Assembly (NCBI RefSeq): GCF_021560175.1
Contig: NZ_CP091110.1
Span: 5,334,501 to 5,398,500, forward strand
Source of the DNA: Neobacillus drentensis
GTDB taxonomy: Bacteria > Bacillota > Bacilli > Bacillales > Cytobacillaceae
Direction of reading: 5' to 3'
Length of the DNA stretch: 64,000 nucleotides
The notes beneath the pieces were generated by a model. It did no database searches. It worked only from the letters and a program-made list of their open reading frames with translations, and had not been told where the DNA came from. A program made the translations under genes and the position numbers. This document shows positions 26,231 to 34,368 of this stretch, in pieces. Within the stretch, counting starts at the first letter, position 1. Each line of letters opens with the position of its first letter.

Positions 26231-27430
26231 CTATTTTGTAAAATTATATACATTTCTCTTCTTATTATTTTGAACGTTTTGATCCTTTTTGATTTTATAT
26301 TTCTTTTCATAATTAACAAACATTGAAACATTGACTAAAATTCCAACAGCAATGGCTAATTGGATAAGAGAAGATCCTCCATAACTGATAAATGGAAGTG
26401 GAACACCAGTAAGTGGGATGAGGCCAGAGACACCAGCAAGATTAACGAAAGCTTGGATGCCTATCATGCTTGAAATGCCGATTGCTAGTAAACATCCAAA
26501 CGGATCCTTGCATTGCAAGGCAATATAAATCCCTCTTAACACAATATACGCTAAGGTAAGGATAACAAAACCAACACCCCATATTCCTAACTCTTCCGCA
26601 ATAACAGCTATAATAAAGTCTGTATGTGATTCTGGCAAATAACCAAGCTTTTCAATCCCTTTTCCCAATCCCAAGCCATTTATTCCCCCATTACCCATTG
26701 CTATGAATGAATTTACAAGATGGTAGCCCGATGTTTGTTCAAATTTAAACGGATCATTTAAGACTTCAAATCGATTCATACGGACAGATGTAAAAATTCT
26801 CTTATAAAATAGAAGAACAAATGGTATCAATACACTAACACCAATGGTTACTAGTCTGGTTAAATTCTTAATGCTTGTGCCTGACGAAATGATGATGGCT
26901 CCAGAAAATAATAATATTAACTCCACTGTACCGAAATCTGGTTGAATGGCGATTAATAAACAAACTATTCCTACATAGATTAATGGAGGGAGAACCCCCT
27001 TTTTAAATTGATTTATATATTCCTGCTTTTTAGCATACATAGCAGATAAATAAACAATCACACAAAGCTTAACAAATTCTGCAGGCTGAATACTAATTGG
27101 TCCAAGTTTAAACCAACTTTGGGCATTCCCAGCCACATGACCAAAGACAAAGAGAGCCATTAATACAACAATGGATGAAAGAACCATATACATAAGTATT
27201 TTTCGGTTTTTCAGGGCTTTATAAGGGAATAAAGAAGTGATAACAAAGAAAAAAGCACCTAGTATCAGAAAGACTTTTTGTTTCTGGTAGAAATAATCAC
27301 TTGCAACACCATACCTTTGTACAGCAGTAGCCATGCTTGCACTATAGACCATGACCAAACTAAAGAGAGATAATAAAGCGATCGCAATAACTAAAGAATA
27401 ATCATACGATTTTAGTATTTTCCTAAACAT
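26231..27430 (-). CDS. FtsW/RodA/SpoVE (SEDS) family protein, accessory copy
   Basis: An integral membrane protein of about 399 residues with about 10 helices, of the family of peptidoglycan glycosyltransferases. Signatures: YSASMATAVQRYG after TM1, the extracellular GNAQSWFKLGPISIQPAEFVKL, FGTVELILL, then PESHTDFIIAVIAEELG and PLTGVPLPFISYGGSSL. The pattern is closer to FtsW/SpoVE than RodA. A paired class B PBP gene is absent nearby. ATG 27430 is 5 bases from GGAGG. It is an odd gene among sugar catabolism genes, flanked by related terminators. The family call is firm, the role unknown. Confidence 0.88.
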   Translation of the reverse strand: MFRKILKSYDYSLVIAIALLSLFSLVMVYSASMATAVQRYGVASDYFYQKQKVFLILGAFFFVITSLFPYKALKNRKILMYMVLSSIVVLMALFVFGHVAGNAQSWFKLGPISIQPAEFVKLCVIVYLSAMYAKKQEYINQFKKGVLPPLIYVGIVCLLIAIQPDFGTVELILLFSGAIIISSGTSIKNLTRLVTIGVSVLIPFVLLFYKRIFTSVRMNRFEVLNDPFKFEQTSGYHLVNSFIAMGNGGINGLGLGKGIEKLGYLPESHTDFIIAVIAEELGIWGVGFVILTLAYIVLRGIYIALQCKDPFGCLLAIGISSMIGIQAFVNLAGVSGLIPLTGVPLPFISYGGSSLIQLAIAVGILVNVSMFVNYEKKYKIKKDQNVQNNKKRNVYNFTK

Positions 27431-27597
27431 CATTGCCTCCAATTTTTTTAAAACAGATTTGAGAAAAGGTTTTGTTGTTATGTATAAAAAAATAAGAATG
27501 AATCTTACAAAGTATAAGAAAAGGTTATTTTTCCTTTAATCTAGCAAAGAATGATTAGATTTTAATTAGAAATAAACTAAAGGTGGATTATTTTTAT

Positions 27598-27660
27598 ATG
27601 AACTTAGTGTTAATTCTTAAAGATACCTATACAAAAAAAAAACGCGGAGCTGTCCTCTAG
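27598..27660 (+). other. 20-codon frame sharing the tail of the 56-residue ORF
   Basis: ATG 27598 lies after an AAAGGTGG site and encodes 20 residues ending YTKKKRGAVL, matching AYTKKHGAIL at 26016. The match comes from the duplicated terminator sequence. It could be a remnant, or chance. The surrounding gap 27443-27695 is otherwise featureless. Confidence 0.25.
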
Positions 27661-27688
27661 ACCATCTCCGCGGTTCAGTTATTCACTT
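27625..27688 (-). repeat. Terminator-containing repeat, copy 2 (iolT copy 3 terminator)
   Basis: Second copy of the element at 25985-26045. The stem CGCGGAG (27643-27649) pairs with CTCCGCG (27666-27672), and on the minus strand a run of ten T follows. Compared with copy 1 the stem has a compensated A-T to G-C change, while the loop TCCTCTAGACC is identical. Confidence 0.85.
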
Positions 27689-27695
27689 AATTTTT

Positions 27696-29117
27696 CTATG
27701 CTCTCATTTTAAAGTTTTCTTCTATTTGTTCTAATGAATGGCCTCTTGTCTCTGGCAAGTTTTTCGCTACAAATACAACCCCAATGAATCCAAACACAGC
27801 AAATAAGAAAAATGTTCCGGAAAGTCCGAGTGTGTTTAAAAGAGTAGGGAACAGTAGTCCTACTATAAAATTACATAGCCATAAAAATAATGTAGCAATT
27901 CCCATACCAACACCACGTATTTGAGCTGGAGATGTTTCAGCAATAATTAGCCAACCTAAAGGACCAATTGCCCCTTGGAAGAAGGCTAAATATAGGACTG
28001 TCAGTGATAATACGACAAATGGCAGGGCCGGTGAACCAGCAAGTGCGAAGGTAGAAATACCAATCGTAATTAAAACAATGGTTACACCCGTTAAACCTGT
28101 AAGCAGCATGGACCGTCTGTTGATTTTGTTTGTAAGGGACATACCCACGATAACAGCAACAACAGCGATTAATCCATTAGCCACGTTTGCAATCAAAGCC
28201 GTTTTTGTTCCAAAACCGGAACTTTCAAGAATTTGCGTTCCGTAATACATAATAGAGTTTATACCGACTAACTGAGATATGGATCCAACCATAACTCCTA
28301 TTAATACCATCTTTCGAATCCAAGGTATTCTTAAATCTTTTAGTGATCCTTTTTCCATTTTTTGCTCTGCTTGGATATGTGCTTTTATTTCATTTAATTC
28401 TTGCTGTGCTATATCCTCGTTACGAATCATTCGAAGTACTTTTAATGCATCAGCCATTCTTCCTTTTGATGCTAACCAGCGAGGACTTTCTGGTAAAATA
28501 ACCACACCAATCCATAAAGCCACAGCAGGTAATGTTGCAATGACTAACATGTAACGCCAAACATGTCCTGTATCACCAAAGACATTTCCGATGACGGCAT
28601 TAAAGATATAAGCTAGAAACTGCCCCGTTACGATCATCAATTCATTTCGCGTAACCATCATGCCCCGCCGGTCCGAAGGAGACATTTCTGCAAGATACGA
28701 TGGTATGATCACGGAAGAACCACCGACAGCGAGACCGAGCAAAAAGCGGAAAAAAATCATGATTGAGGCATTTGGTGCAAGAACGCAGCCTATTGTTGAA
28801 AATAAGAATAAAATTGCTAGATACATGATTAGGCTTCTGCGTCCTTTTTTATCAGATAACCGGCCTCCCGTTATGGATCCAAAAGTAGCCCCTAGTATTA
28901 ATGAACTCGCTACTAATCCTTCTGTAAAAGCATTAAGATTCAATTGATCTGGTTTAGCCATAAATGGGAGTGCTCCATTAATTACCCCTGTATCATATCC
29001 AAATAATAGCCCCCCAAATGTTGATACAGTTGTAATTAATTTCAAGAACTTTTTTGGGTTCTTTTCCTGGACATGTTCCAGTTGAACTGGATTCTCCGAA
29101 ACGTTGAGATTTTGCAT
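27696..29117 (-). CDS. IolT-like sugar porter, copy 3
   Basis: A 473-residue MFS sugar porter with about 12 helices: FGGLLFGYDTGVINGALPF, GGRLSDKKGRRSL, PESPRWLASKGR, SQLVGINSIMYYGTQIL and PETRGHSLEQI. It has an N-terminal hydrophilic extension of ~28 residues (SENPVQLEHVQEKNPKK). The position QQITG of copy 1 reads SQLVG here, so the sugar site has diverged. ATG 29117 has AAAGGGGA at eight bases. It lies downstream of the second oxidoreductase/TIM-barrel pair with a cre-like site in between, and is the likely transporter of that module. Confidence 0.85.
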   Translation of the reverse strand: MQNLNVSENPVQLEHVQEKNPKKFLKLITTVSTFGGLLFGYDTGVINGALPFMAKPDQLNLNAFTEGLVASSLILGATFGSITGGRLSDKKGRRSLIMYLAILFLFSTIGCVLAPNASIMIFFRFLLGLAVGGSSVIIPSYLAEMSPSDRRGMMVTRNELMIVTGQFLAYIFNAVIGNVFGDTGHVWRYMLVIATLPAVALWIGVVILPESPRWLASKGRMADALKVLRMIRNEDIAQQELNEIKAHIQAEQKMEKGSLKDLRIPWIRKMVLIGVMVGSISQLVGINSIMYYGTQILESSGFGTKTALIANVANGLIAVVAVIVGMSLTNKINRRSMLLTGLTGVTIVLITIGISTFALAGSPALPFVVLSLTVLYLAFFQGAIGPLGWLIIAETSPAQIRGVGMGIATLFLWLCNFIVGLLFPTLLNTLGLSGTFFLFAVFGFIGVVFVAKNLPETRGHSLEQIEENFKMRA

Positions 29118-29230
29118 GTTCAATTTCCCCTTTGTCTAATTGTTTTAGAACCATTTCTTCTGCCAGATTCCTTGATGATGTCAAATTGAAATAAACGACT
29201 CCCATATAGATTCTTGCTAGTTCAATTAAC

Positions 29231-29244
29231 TTAAAACGCTTTCA
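29231..29244 (-). promoter_or_regulatory. cre site upstream of iolT copy 3
   Basis: TGAAAGCGTTTTAA on the minus strand fits the CcpA consensus at 13 of 14 positions and lies about 115 bases upstream of the permease start. The rest of 29118-29334 shows no other signal I can name. Confidence 0.58.
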
Positions 29245-29334
29245 TTCTACTCAAAAAAAATATTTTATCTAACCGAGGAACAATCTATGGTCATTGCCCC
29301 CCCGGCGTAATCTTTTATAAGGATGCTGTTTAAT

Positions 29335-30534
29335 TTACACTAGCTGTGGTTTTTTGCTCTCATATTCTACCCAAACCGAACCGTTGTCTGCAGAACGGAC
29401 ACAGTTTTCAATCCAGCGAATCCCTTCAATTCCAGCATTAATATCAGGGTAGACCAGATTTTTCAATGTTTCCTCGTCGCCGCGATTTTTGGCATCAATG
29501 GCAATGGCAAATTTCAGATAAATATTTGCCCAAGATTCAGATAACCCTTCTTGATGTAATGCTCCTAAACGCTCATCCGTATTACATGTTTCATCCAAGT
29601 AAGGCATGGCACGAATTAACGTTTGAATAGGTTCTCCCTGAACTTCGTATCTTAGTTCATTTGGTTTGCTATCCCACCATTCCAGGCTTGCTTTCGATCC
29701 GACAATGCGAATTCTGTGGCCGTCCATACACCCTGCATTGATCGAAGATGTCCATAGTCTGCCTACTGCTCCGTTTTCATATTGCATCATAACAAAAGCA
29801 TTATCCTCTAAAGGAGCACGGGATCCAACAAAACTTTGTCGGTCACATAATAATTTTTTAATTTTCATGTTTGGCATAATCAGCTCGGACATATAGTAGG
29901 TATGGGTTGAAAGATCTCCCAAAACAAAACTTGGACCAGCAACCTTAGGATCTATACGCCATTTTTGGGCAGCATTTGTTTTATCACCTTGTTCAGTTGC
30001 ACTAAAACCGTGTGTATATTGTAAATCAACTACACGAATATCACCAATTTTACCTTGTTCAATCATGGCTCGCATTTGAAGCAGTAACTGGTTTCCAGAA
30101 AAACCATACGTAACTCCGACAATTTTCCCCAGTTTCTCTGCTAGTGCTTTGATTTCCTCACCCTCTGCCACAGTAAAGAACAAAGGTTTTTCACAAATCA
30201 CATGCAATCCGGCTTCCAATGCTGCTTTCGTAATTTCATAGTGTGTTCCGTTAGGAGTGGCAATGGATACAACCTCGATACCATCTTCCCGTTTCGCTTC
30301 TTCTGCAAACATTTTTTTATAATCAGGATAGCAGCGACTCTCATCCACACCTAGATTAACACCAAAGTCTTTTCCTCTATCAGCATCAATATCAAATGCA
30401 CCTGCTACTAACTGATAAGCAGTATTATCTCTTAGTGCACCAATGCGGTGTTTATAACCAACCTGGCCAGTTCGCCCGCCTCCAATCATAGCCCAGCGTA
30501 GTGGTCTTGCAATCTTTTTCTCTCCATTTAACAT
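29335..30534 (-). CDS. Gfo/Idh/MocA family oxidoreductase, copy B
   Basis: A 399-residue dehydrogenase paralogous to copy A: RWAMIGGGRTGQVGYKHR at the N-terminus, CEKPLFFT with the catalytic Lys, GDLSTHTYYMSELIM, SRAPLEDNAFVMMQYENG and NCVRSADNGSVWVEY. The shared N-terminal LRWAMIGGG and C-terminal signature show a duplicated gene that diverged. ATG 30534 is preferred, with GAGGAG eight bases away, and gives MLNGEKK, which aligns with MINGEKN of copy A. Substrate unknown; it is probably a 3-keto-sugar or cyclitol redox step together with the TIM-barrel gene upstream. Confidence 0.87.
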   Translation of the reverse strand: MLNGEKKIARPLRWAMIGGGRTGQVGYKHRIGALRDNTAYQLVAGAFDIDADRGKDFGVNLGVDESRCYPDYKKMFAEEAKREDGIEVVSIATPNGTHYEITKAALEAGLHVICEKPLFFTVAEGEEIKALAEKLGKIVGVTYGFSGNQLLLQMRAMIEQGKIGDIRVVDLQYTHGFSATEQGDKTNAAQKWRIDPKVAGPSFVLGDLSTHTYYMSELIMPNMKIKKLLCDRQSFVGSRAPLEDNAFVMMQYENGAVGRLWTSSINAGCMDGHRIRIVGSKASLEWWDSKPNELRYEVQGEPIQTLIRAMPYLDETCNTDERLGALHQEGLSESWANIYLKFAIAIDAKNRGDEETLKNLVYPDINAGIEGIRWIENCVRSADNGSVWVEYESKKPQLV

Positions 30535-30593
30535 TGTAAAAACTCCTCTCAATTGAACCATTTATATTTTATTTTTAAGAAATTTCGGTAAAA

Positions 30594-31535
30594 TTAAAAG
30601 CTAAGTGTTTGTTTTAAAGCATCAATCGACGTTTTAATTCCTGCTTCAACGGACATGGTCAGATCTTCCATTTCCAAGGAAACTTCACTGTTATAGCCCA
30701 TCATGCGTACAACAGAGAAGAATTCTTTCCACCATTGCAAATCCTGACCGCAGCCGACAGCCACATAATTCCATGCTCTATTTGCTGTATCCGTAACCTC
30801 TTTTGTTTCCAATACACCATTCACAGCAGATAAATGTCTTTCAATTCTTACATCTTTACCATGAACATGGTGTATCGCTGCTCCTAGTTCTCTGGCTGAC
30901 AAAATCGGATCGGCACCCATCCAAATTAAATGGCTTGGGTCTAAATTCAAACCAACCATCGGTCCAACGGCATTTCGTAATCTAAATAATGTTTCCGGAT
31001 TATAAACTAACATCGAACTGAAATTTTCTAGGGCAATTTTTTCAACACCGCAAGATTCAGCCTTTTTCACTAACTCTTTCCAATACGGAATGGCTACTTC
31101 ATTCCATTGATAATCCAAAATATCTTTTAACACTGGAGGCCAACTTACTGTATAGGTAATCCAGTTAGGAATTTTATCTTCCGGGCTTCCTGCCGGCAGG
31201 CCACTCATCATAATGACCTTCTTCACACCAAGTAAACCGGCTAATTCCATTGTTTTTTCTGTTACTTCTCTGTGCTCTTTTCCAAGTGCACCTGGATCTA
31301 ATGGATTTCCAGAACAATTCAATGCACAAAGCTTAATATTCCGCTTTTCTAATTCACCTAGAAATTCATTTCTTTTTGCTTCACTTTCTAGCAATTCATT
31401 TAAACTCAAATGTGGTGCAGGTGACCAGCCGCCTGTTGTCATTTCAATGGTATCAATCCCCATCTCAGCCACTGTATCCAACATTTTTTCAAACTGCAAG
31501 TGGCCTAAGCTATCAGTTACATATGATAATTTCAT
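30594..31535 (-). CDS. Sugar phosphate isomerase/epimerase-fold TIM barrel
   Basis: A 313-residue AP-endonuclease-2-fold protein of a different subfamily from the one at 23363: MKLSYVTDSLGHLQFEKML, CALNCSGNPLDPGALGKEH, VIMMSGLPAGSPED, KIALENFSSMLVYN, GLNLDPSHLIWMGADPI, HHVHGKDVRIE and VSLEMEDLTMS. Carboxylate and His ligands for one metal ion are visible at the expected strand ends. Relatives pair with Gfo/Idh/MocA dehydrogenases and act as isomerases or eliminases on keto-sugars. It is the first gene of the module with copy B and iolT copy 3. Confidence 0.84.
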   Translation of the reverse strand: MKLSYVTDSLGHLQFEKMLDTVAEMGIDTIEMTTGGWSPAPHLSLNELLESEAKRNEFLGELEKRNIKLCALNCSGNPLDPGALGKEHREVTEKTMELAGLLGVKKVIMMSGLPAGSPEDKIPNWITYTVSWPPVLKDILDYQWNEVAIPYWKELVKKAESCGVEKIALENFSSMLVYNPETLFRLRNAVGPMVGLNLDPSHLIWMGADPILSARELGAAIHHVHGKDVRIERHLSAVNGVLETKEVTDTANRAWNYVAVGCGQDLQWWKEFFSVVRMMGYNSEVSLEMEDLTMSVEAGIKTSIDALKQTLSF

Positions 31536-31850
31536 AGAATTCTTTCCTCCTTGTTTTGATCGCTGTGTCTTTATGAATCCTTTATTCCATAAAAGTATTT
31601 TTTACATTTAAGGACATCTTACAAATCAACTTGTTATTGGAGTATTCGCTTTCATTTTTTTATGTCTTTATTTTCCAATGAATCACCTTCTATGATATTG
31701 TAATGACCTTGTTTACATAGGTAATTATATAAAAAGAATTCAGAATAGTAATTAAATTATAGAGACATGTTTTTATACTTTAAGGACATCTTTTTTTCGA
31801 ATGATTATATTTTCATAAATAAAAAAACACCCCCAATATAAGTGGAGGTG
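31536..31850. promoter_or_regulatory. Control region between AraC regulator 3 and the copy B module
   Basis: This 315-base gap has no gene. The 14-mer TTTAAGGACATCTT occurs twice, at 31607-31620 and 31779-31792, in direct orientation. A cre-like TGAAAGCGAATACT lies on the minus strand at 31641-31654, between them. The copies may be binding sites for the AraC regulator. Confidence 0.5.
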
Positions 31851-31852
31851 TC
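31826..31852 (-). terminator. Terminator of AraC regulator 3
   Basis: Minus-strand stem ACACCTCC / GGGGGTGT with a run of seven T, overlapping the regulator's stop codon. Confidence 0.85.
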
Positions 31853-32759
31853 AGCTATGCGAATAGGTAGTTGTATGTTGGTTTACAAACAGAGAGCGAA
31901 ACTTTCCTGGAGATGTTTGCATCATGGAAGTAAAAACACGGGTAAAATATTGAACATTCATAAAACCCGTTTCTTCTGCAATTTCCTTTAACGATAAATC
32001 TGTTTTTTTGAGTAAAACCATTGCCTTTTTTATTCTTTCGTCCTGCACGTACTTAGAAAAACTTACTCCTAATTCAGACACAAAAACTCGTGACAAATGT
32101 CTTCCGGATATGTGTAAATGTTTGGCTACTTCCGTAAGTTTCAGAGAATTGGATAAATTGTCATGAATATATAACTGCGCCTGAGTAAGAAGGACGGAAT
32201 GCTGTTCGGTATCATGTTTATGATTACTTTTATTCAAAGCAGGGACAAAATCTTGCAGGATTGAGAGAATAAGAGAAAAGGCAATATCGGAAAGCATCTC
32301 TTCAAAAAACTCATTTTGCCGCTTTGTTGCCTGTATAAGCAGTGATTTCCATAATAATGCTGTTTCCATTTCATCTTTATTATGTAAAATAATTTCGGTG
32401 CATTTTTTGGCGGTTTCCATGATTCTAATCCAGCTTTCATTCGACTCTAATTCGAGAAGGTCAAAGGCAACGTATAAGAGAGACAGCCCCTTTTCGCTTT
32501 TTATTTGGTGCTGAATTTCAGGTATTGATAAAAAAAGTGTATTCTCTTGAAGAGTAAAGGTATTTTGATCATCTAGGTAAGTTCCTTCCCCCTCAACGAC
32601 ATAACACACTTCGAAAAAAGAATGTTTATGTAATTGATTGTCATAATGTTTCGGCATGACTCCCCAATAATGAATGTGAAATGAGGCGCCATTTTGGTTT
32701 AAACGATGGACATAATCATTCAATGAAGTTTTTCCGGATAGATATTTATTTAAATCCAA
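31851..32759 (-). CDS. AraC family transcriptional regulator 3
   Basis: About 302 residues when started at TTG 32759, eight bases after an AAAGGGAG site. A longer frame from ATG 32900 exists but its first ~47 residues are basic and hydrophobic, not family-like. N-terminal cupin (LHKHSFFEVCYVVEGEGTY) and C-terminal AraC domain with LTEVAKHLHISGRHLSRVF and KEIAEETGFMNVQYFTRVF. It precedes the copy B module and probably regulates it. The 337 bases upstream to the MFS gene show no other feature. Confidence 0.83.
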   Translation of the reverse strand: MDLNKYLSGKTSLNDYVHRLNQNGASFHIHYWGVMPKHYDNQLHKHSFFEVCYVVEGEGTYLDDQNTFTLQENTLFLSIPEIQHQIKSEKGLSLLYVAFDLLELESNESWIRIMETAKKCTEIILHNKDEMETALLWKSLLIQATKRQNEFFEEMLSDIAFSLILSILQDFVPALNKSNHKHDTEQHSVLLTQAQLYIHDNLSNSLKLTEVAKHLHISGRHLSRVFVSELGVSFSKYVQDERIKKAMVLLKKTDLSLKEIAEETGFMNVQYFTRVFTSMMQTSPGKFRSLFVNQHTTTYSHS

Positions 32760-33096
32760 TATAAGCACTCCCTTTCCAAGCAGCTGCCTTTTTAACCTTT
32801 CATTCAAGCAAAGTATGACATAAATAATCTTTTTCTGTCTAATAATAGGAGAGAAAAGTTGCTTTAAAAAGATTACTGATTGACAAAACAGCTTGTTCAT
32901 TAACTAGCAGGTTTGTGTTCTAATTCGGAACCATGTACTAATTTAATAGTATATTGATTGTTTTTGTCCTGTATTTCACAATAACCGGAAGTGTACTCGA
33001 ATAACAATTAATACTCTTTTCCTCCATAAATGACATCCATATATTTCATAAACTCTCCATCCTCTTTTTTATTTACCAGATTTGGACATAACGTTA

Positions 33097-34305
33097 TTAC
33101 CTAGGCCCGGCTTCGTATTTTTCGGAAGATGGTTCCGCCATTTCTGCGTGGTCCTTCCCCCAAATGTTGATGAGAAGCGTAGCCAATAATCCCAGTAATC
33201 CTACAAAATAAAAACCTGCTTTAATCCCGATAAGTGAATTAAAGATCCCTGCAAAAAATGGCCCTGTAAAGATGCCAACAGCATAAATCGCTTGGTAGGC
33301 ACCCATCGCTGTCGCCCTTTTTTCGAGTGCAATTTTTTCAATGGCCAATCCCAACAATAACGGGAAAATTAAGCCCAGTGAAAATCCGCAAAATATCTGA
33401 TCGGCTAAAAACAACGCTTGACTCTGAACAAACGGAATGAGTAATGTAAAAACAGAGGCAAGGAAAAAGGCCGTTTTTAGGGCATTCCATTCACCCAAAT
33501 GTGGAACCAATACTCTCCCCATAAAAAGAGTCGCAATGGCGTGAGGGATCATAAATGCAAACACGATCCAAGTTAGCTCACTTTTCGTAAAGCCAATCTG
33601 GAGAGCATAGTTGGAGGTAAATCCAAACATCGTTGAAAAAATAATACTATGGGCCAAAATCGAAAGAAGAGCCACTTTCAACAATGATGGTTCTTTTATA
33701 ACAGCTGCTAATTCCTTCACCTTTAGCGGCTCTCTCTCTATTCCTTCTTTTGATTCAAAAATAAACAGGGACAGGATAACACCAAGAATGCTGAAAGAAA
33801 CAGCCAGCCAAAATGGAGCTTTCCAACCCCATTCACTTACGATTGAACCACTGAAACTCATCCCTAAAAACTGGGCAAGCACGACAATAAACGAAATACT
33901 CCCCATTGCCCGATGGACTTCATGATCAGCAAAATAACTTGGATATAAGACGGTAAAGGCAACCCACGTTGCGGCTGAAATTCCTGCCAGTGCTCGGGCA
34001 GCGAGAATCCAGCCTAAACTATCTGTAAGTAAAAAGATGCCGCAACTTACCATGCTGACCAACATACCAAAAATGATAAATGGTTTCCTAACTTTTTTTA
34101 CATCAGAAAAGATGCCAATGGGAAGTCTGCATAAAAGCTGCATAACCCCATAGCTGCTCAATACAATCCCAATAAATGTATACTTTCCGCCCAATGATTC
34201 CATATAGGGTGAAAAAATAGGAACATAGAGAAATTGCGGAAACCACAATAGAAAGGAAACAACAATAAAAAGATATTTGTTTCTATTTGATCGTAAAGTA
34301 CTCAA
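33097..34305 (-). CDS. MFS transporter, unassigned
   Basis: A 402-residue major-facilitator protein with about 12 helices: LLWFPQFLYVPIFSPYMESL in TM1, LPIGIFSDVKKVRKP as loop 2-3, SFSGSIVSEWGWKAPFW around TM5, and GAYQAIYAVGIFTGPFFAG in TM10. It is unlike the sugar porters of the island and resembles multidrug or YfkF-like exporters. It lies directly after the iolJ terminator and so is not firmly part of the iol operon. The substrate is unknown; efflux of a toxic pathway intermediate is one possibility, which is inference. Confidence 0.8.
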   Translation of the reverse strand: MSTLRSNRNKYLFIVVSFLLWFPQFLYVPIFSPYMESLGGKYTFIGIVLSSYGVMQLLCRLPIGIFSDVKKVRKPFIIFGMLVSMVSCGIFLLTDSLGWILAARALAGISAATWVAFTVLYPSYFADHEVHRAMGSISFIVVLAQFLGMSFSGSIVSEWGWKAPFWLAVSFSILGVILSLFIFESKEGIEREPLKVKELAAVIKEPSLLKVALLSILAHSIIFSTMFGFTSNYALQIGFTKSELTWIVFAFMIPHAIATLFMGRVLVPHLGEWNALKTAFFLASVFTLLIPFVQSQALFLADQIFCGFSLGLIFPLLLGLAIEKIALEKRATAMGAYQAIYAVGIFTGPFFAGIFNSLIGIKAGFYFVGLLGLLATLLINIWGKDHAEMAEPSSEKYEAGPR

Positions 34306-34337
34306 TATACCACTTCCAATTTATTAAAAAATTCACG

Positions 34338-34364
34338 AAAAAACCGGGCAAAGACCGCCCGGTT
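34338..34364 (-). terminator. Terminator at the end of the iol operon
   Basis: Perfect stem AACCGGGC / GCCCGGTT with a 7-base loop and a T run on the minus strand, 5 bases after the iolJ stop. Confidence 0.92.
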
Positions 34365-34368
34365 GAAT

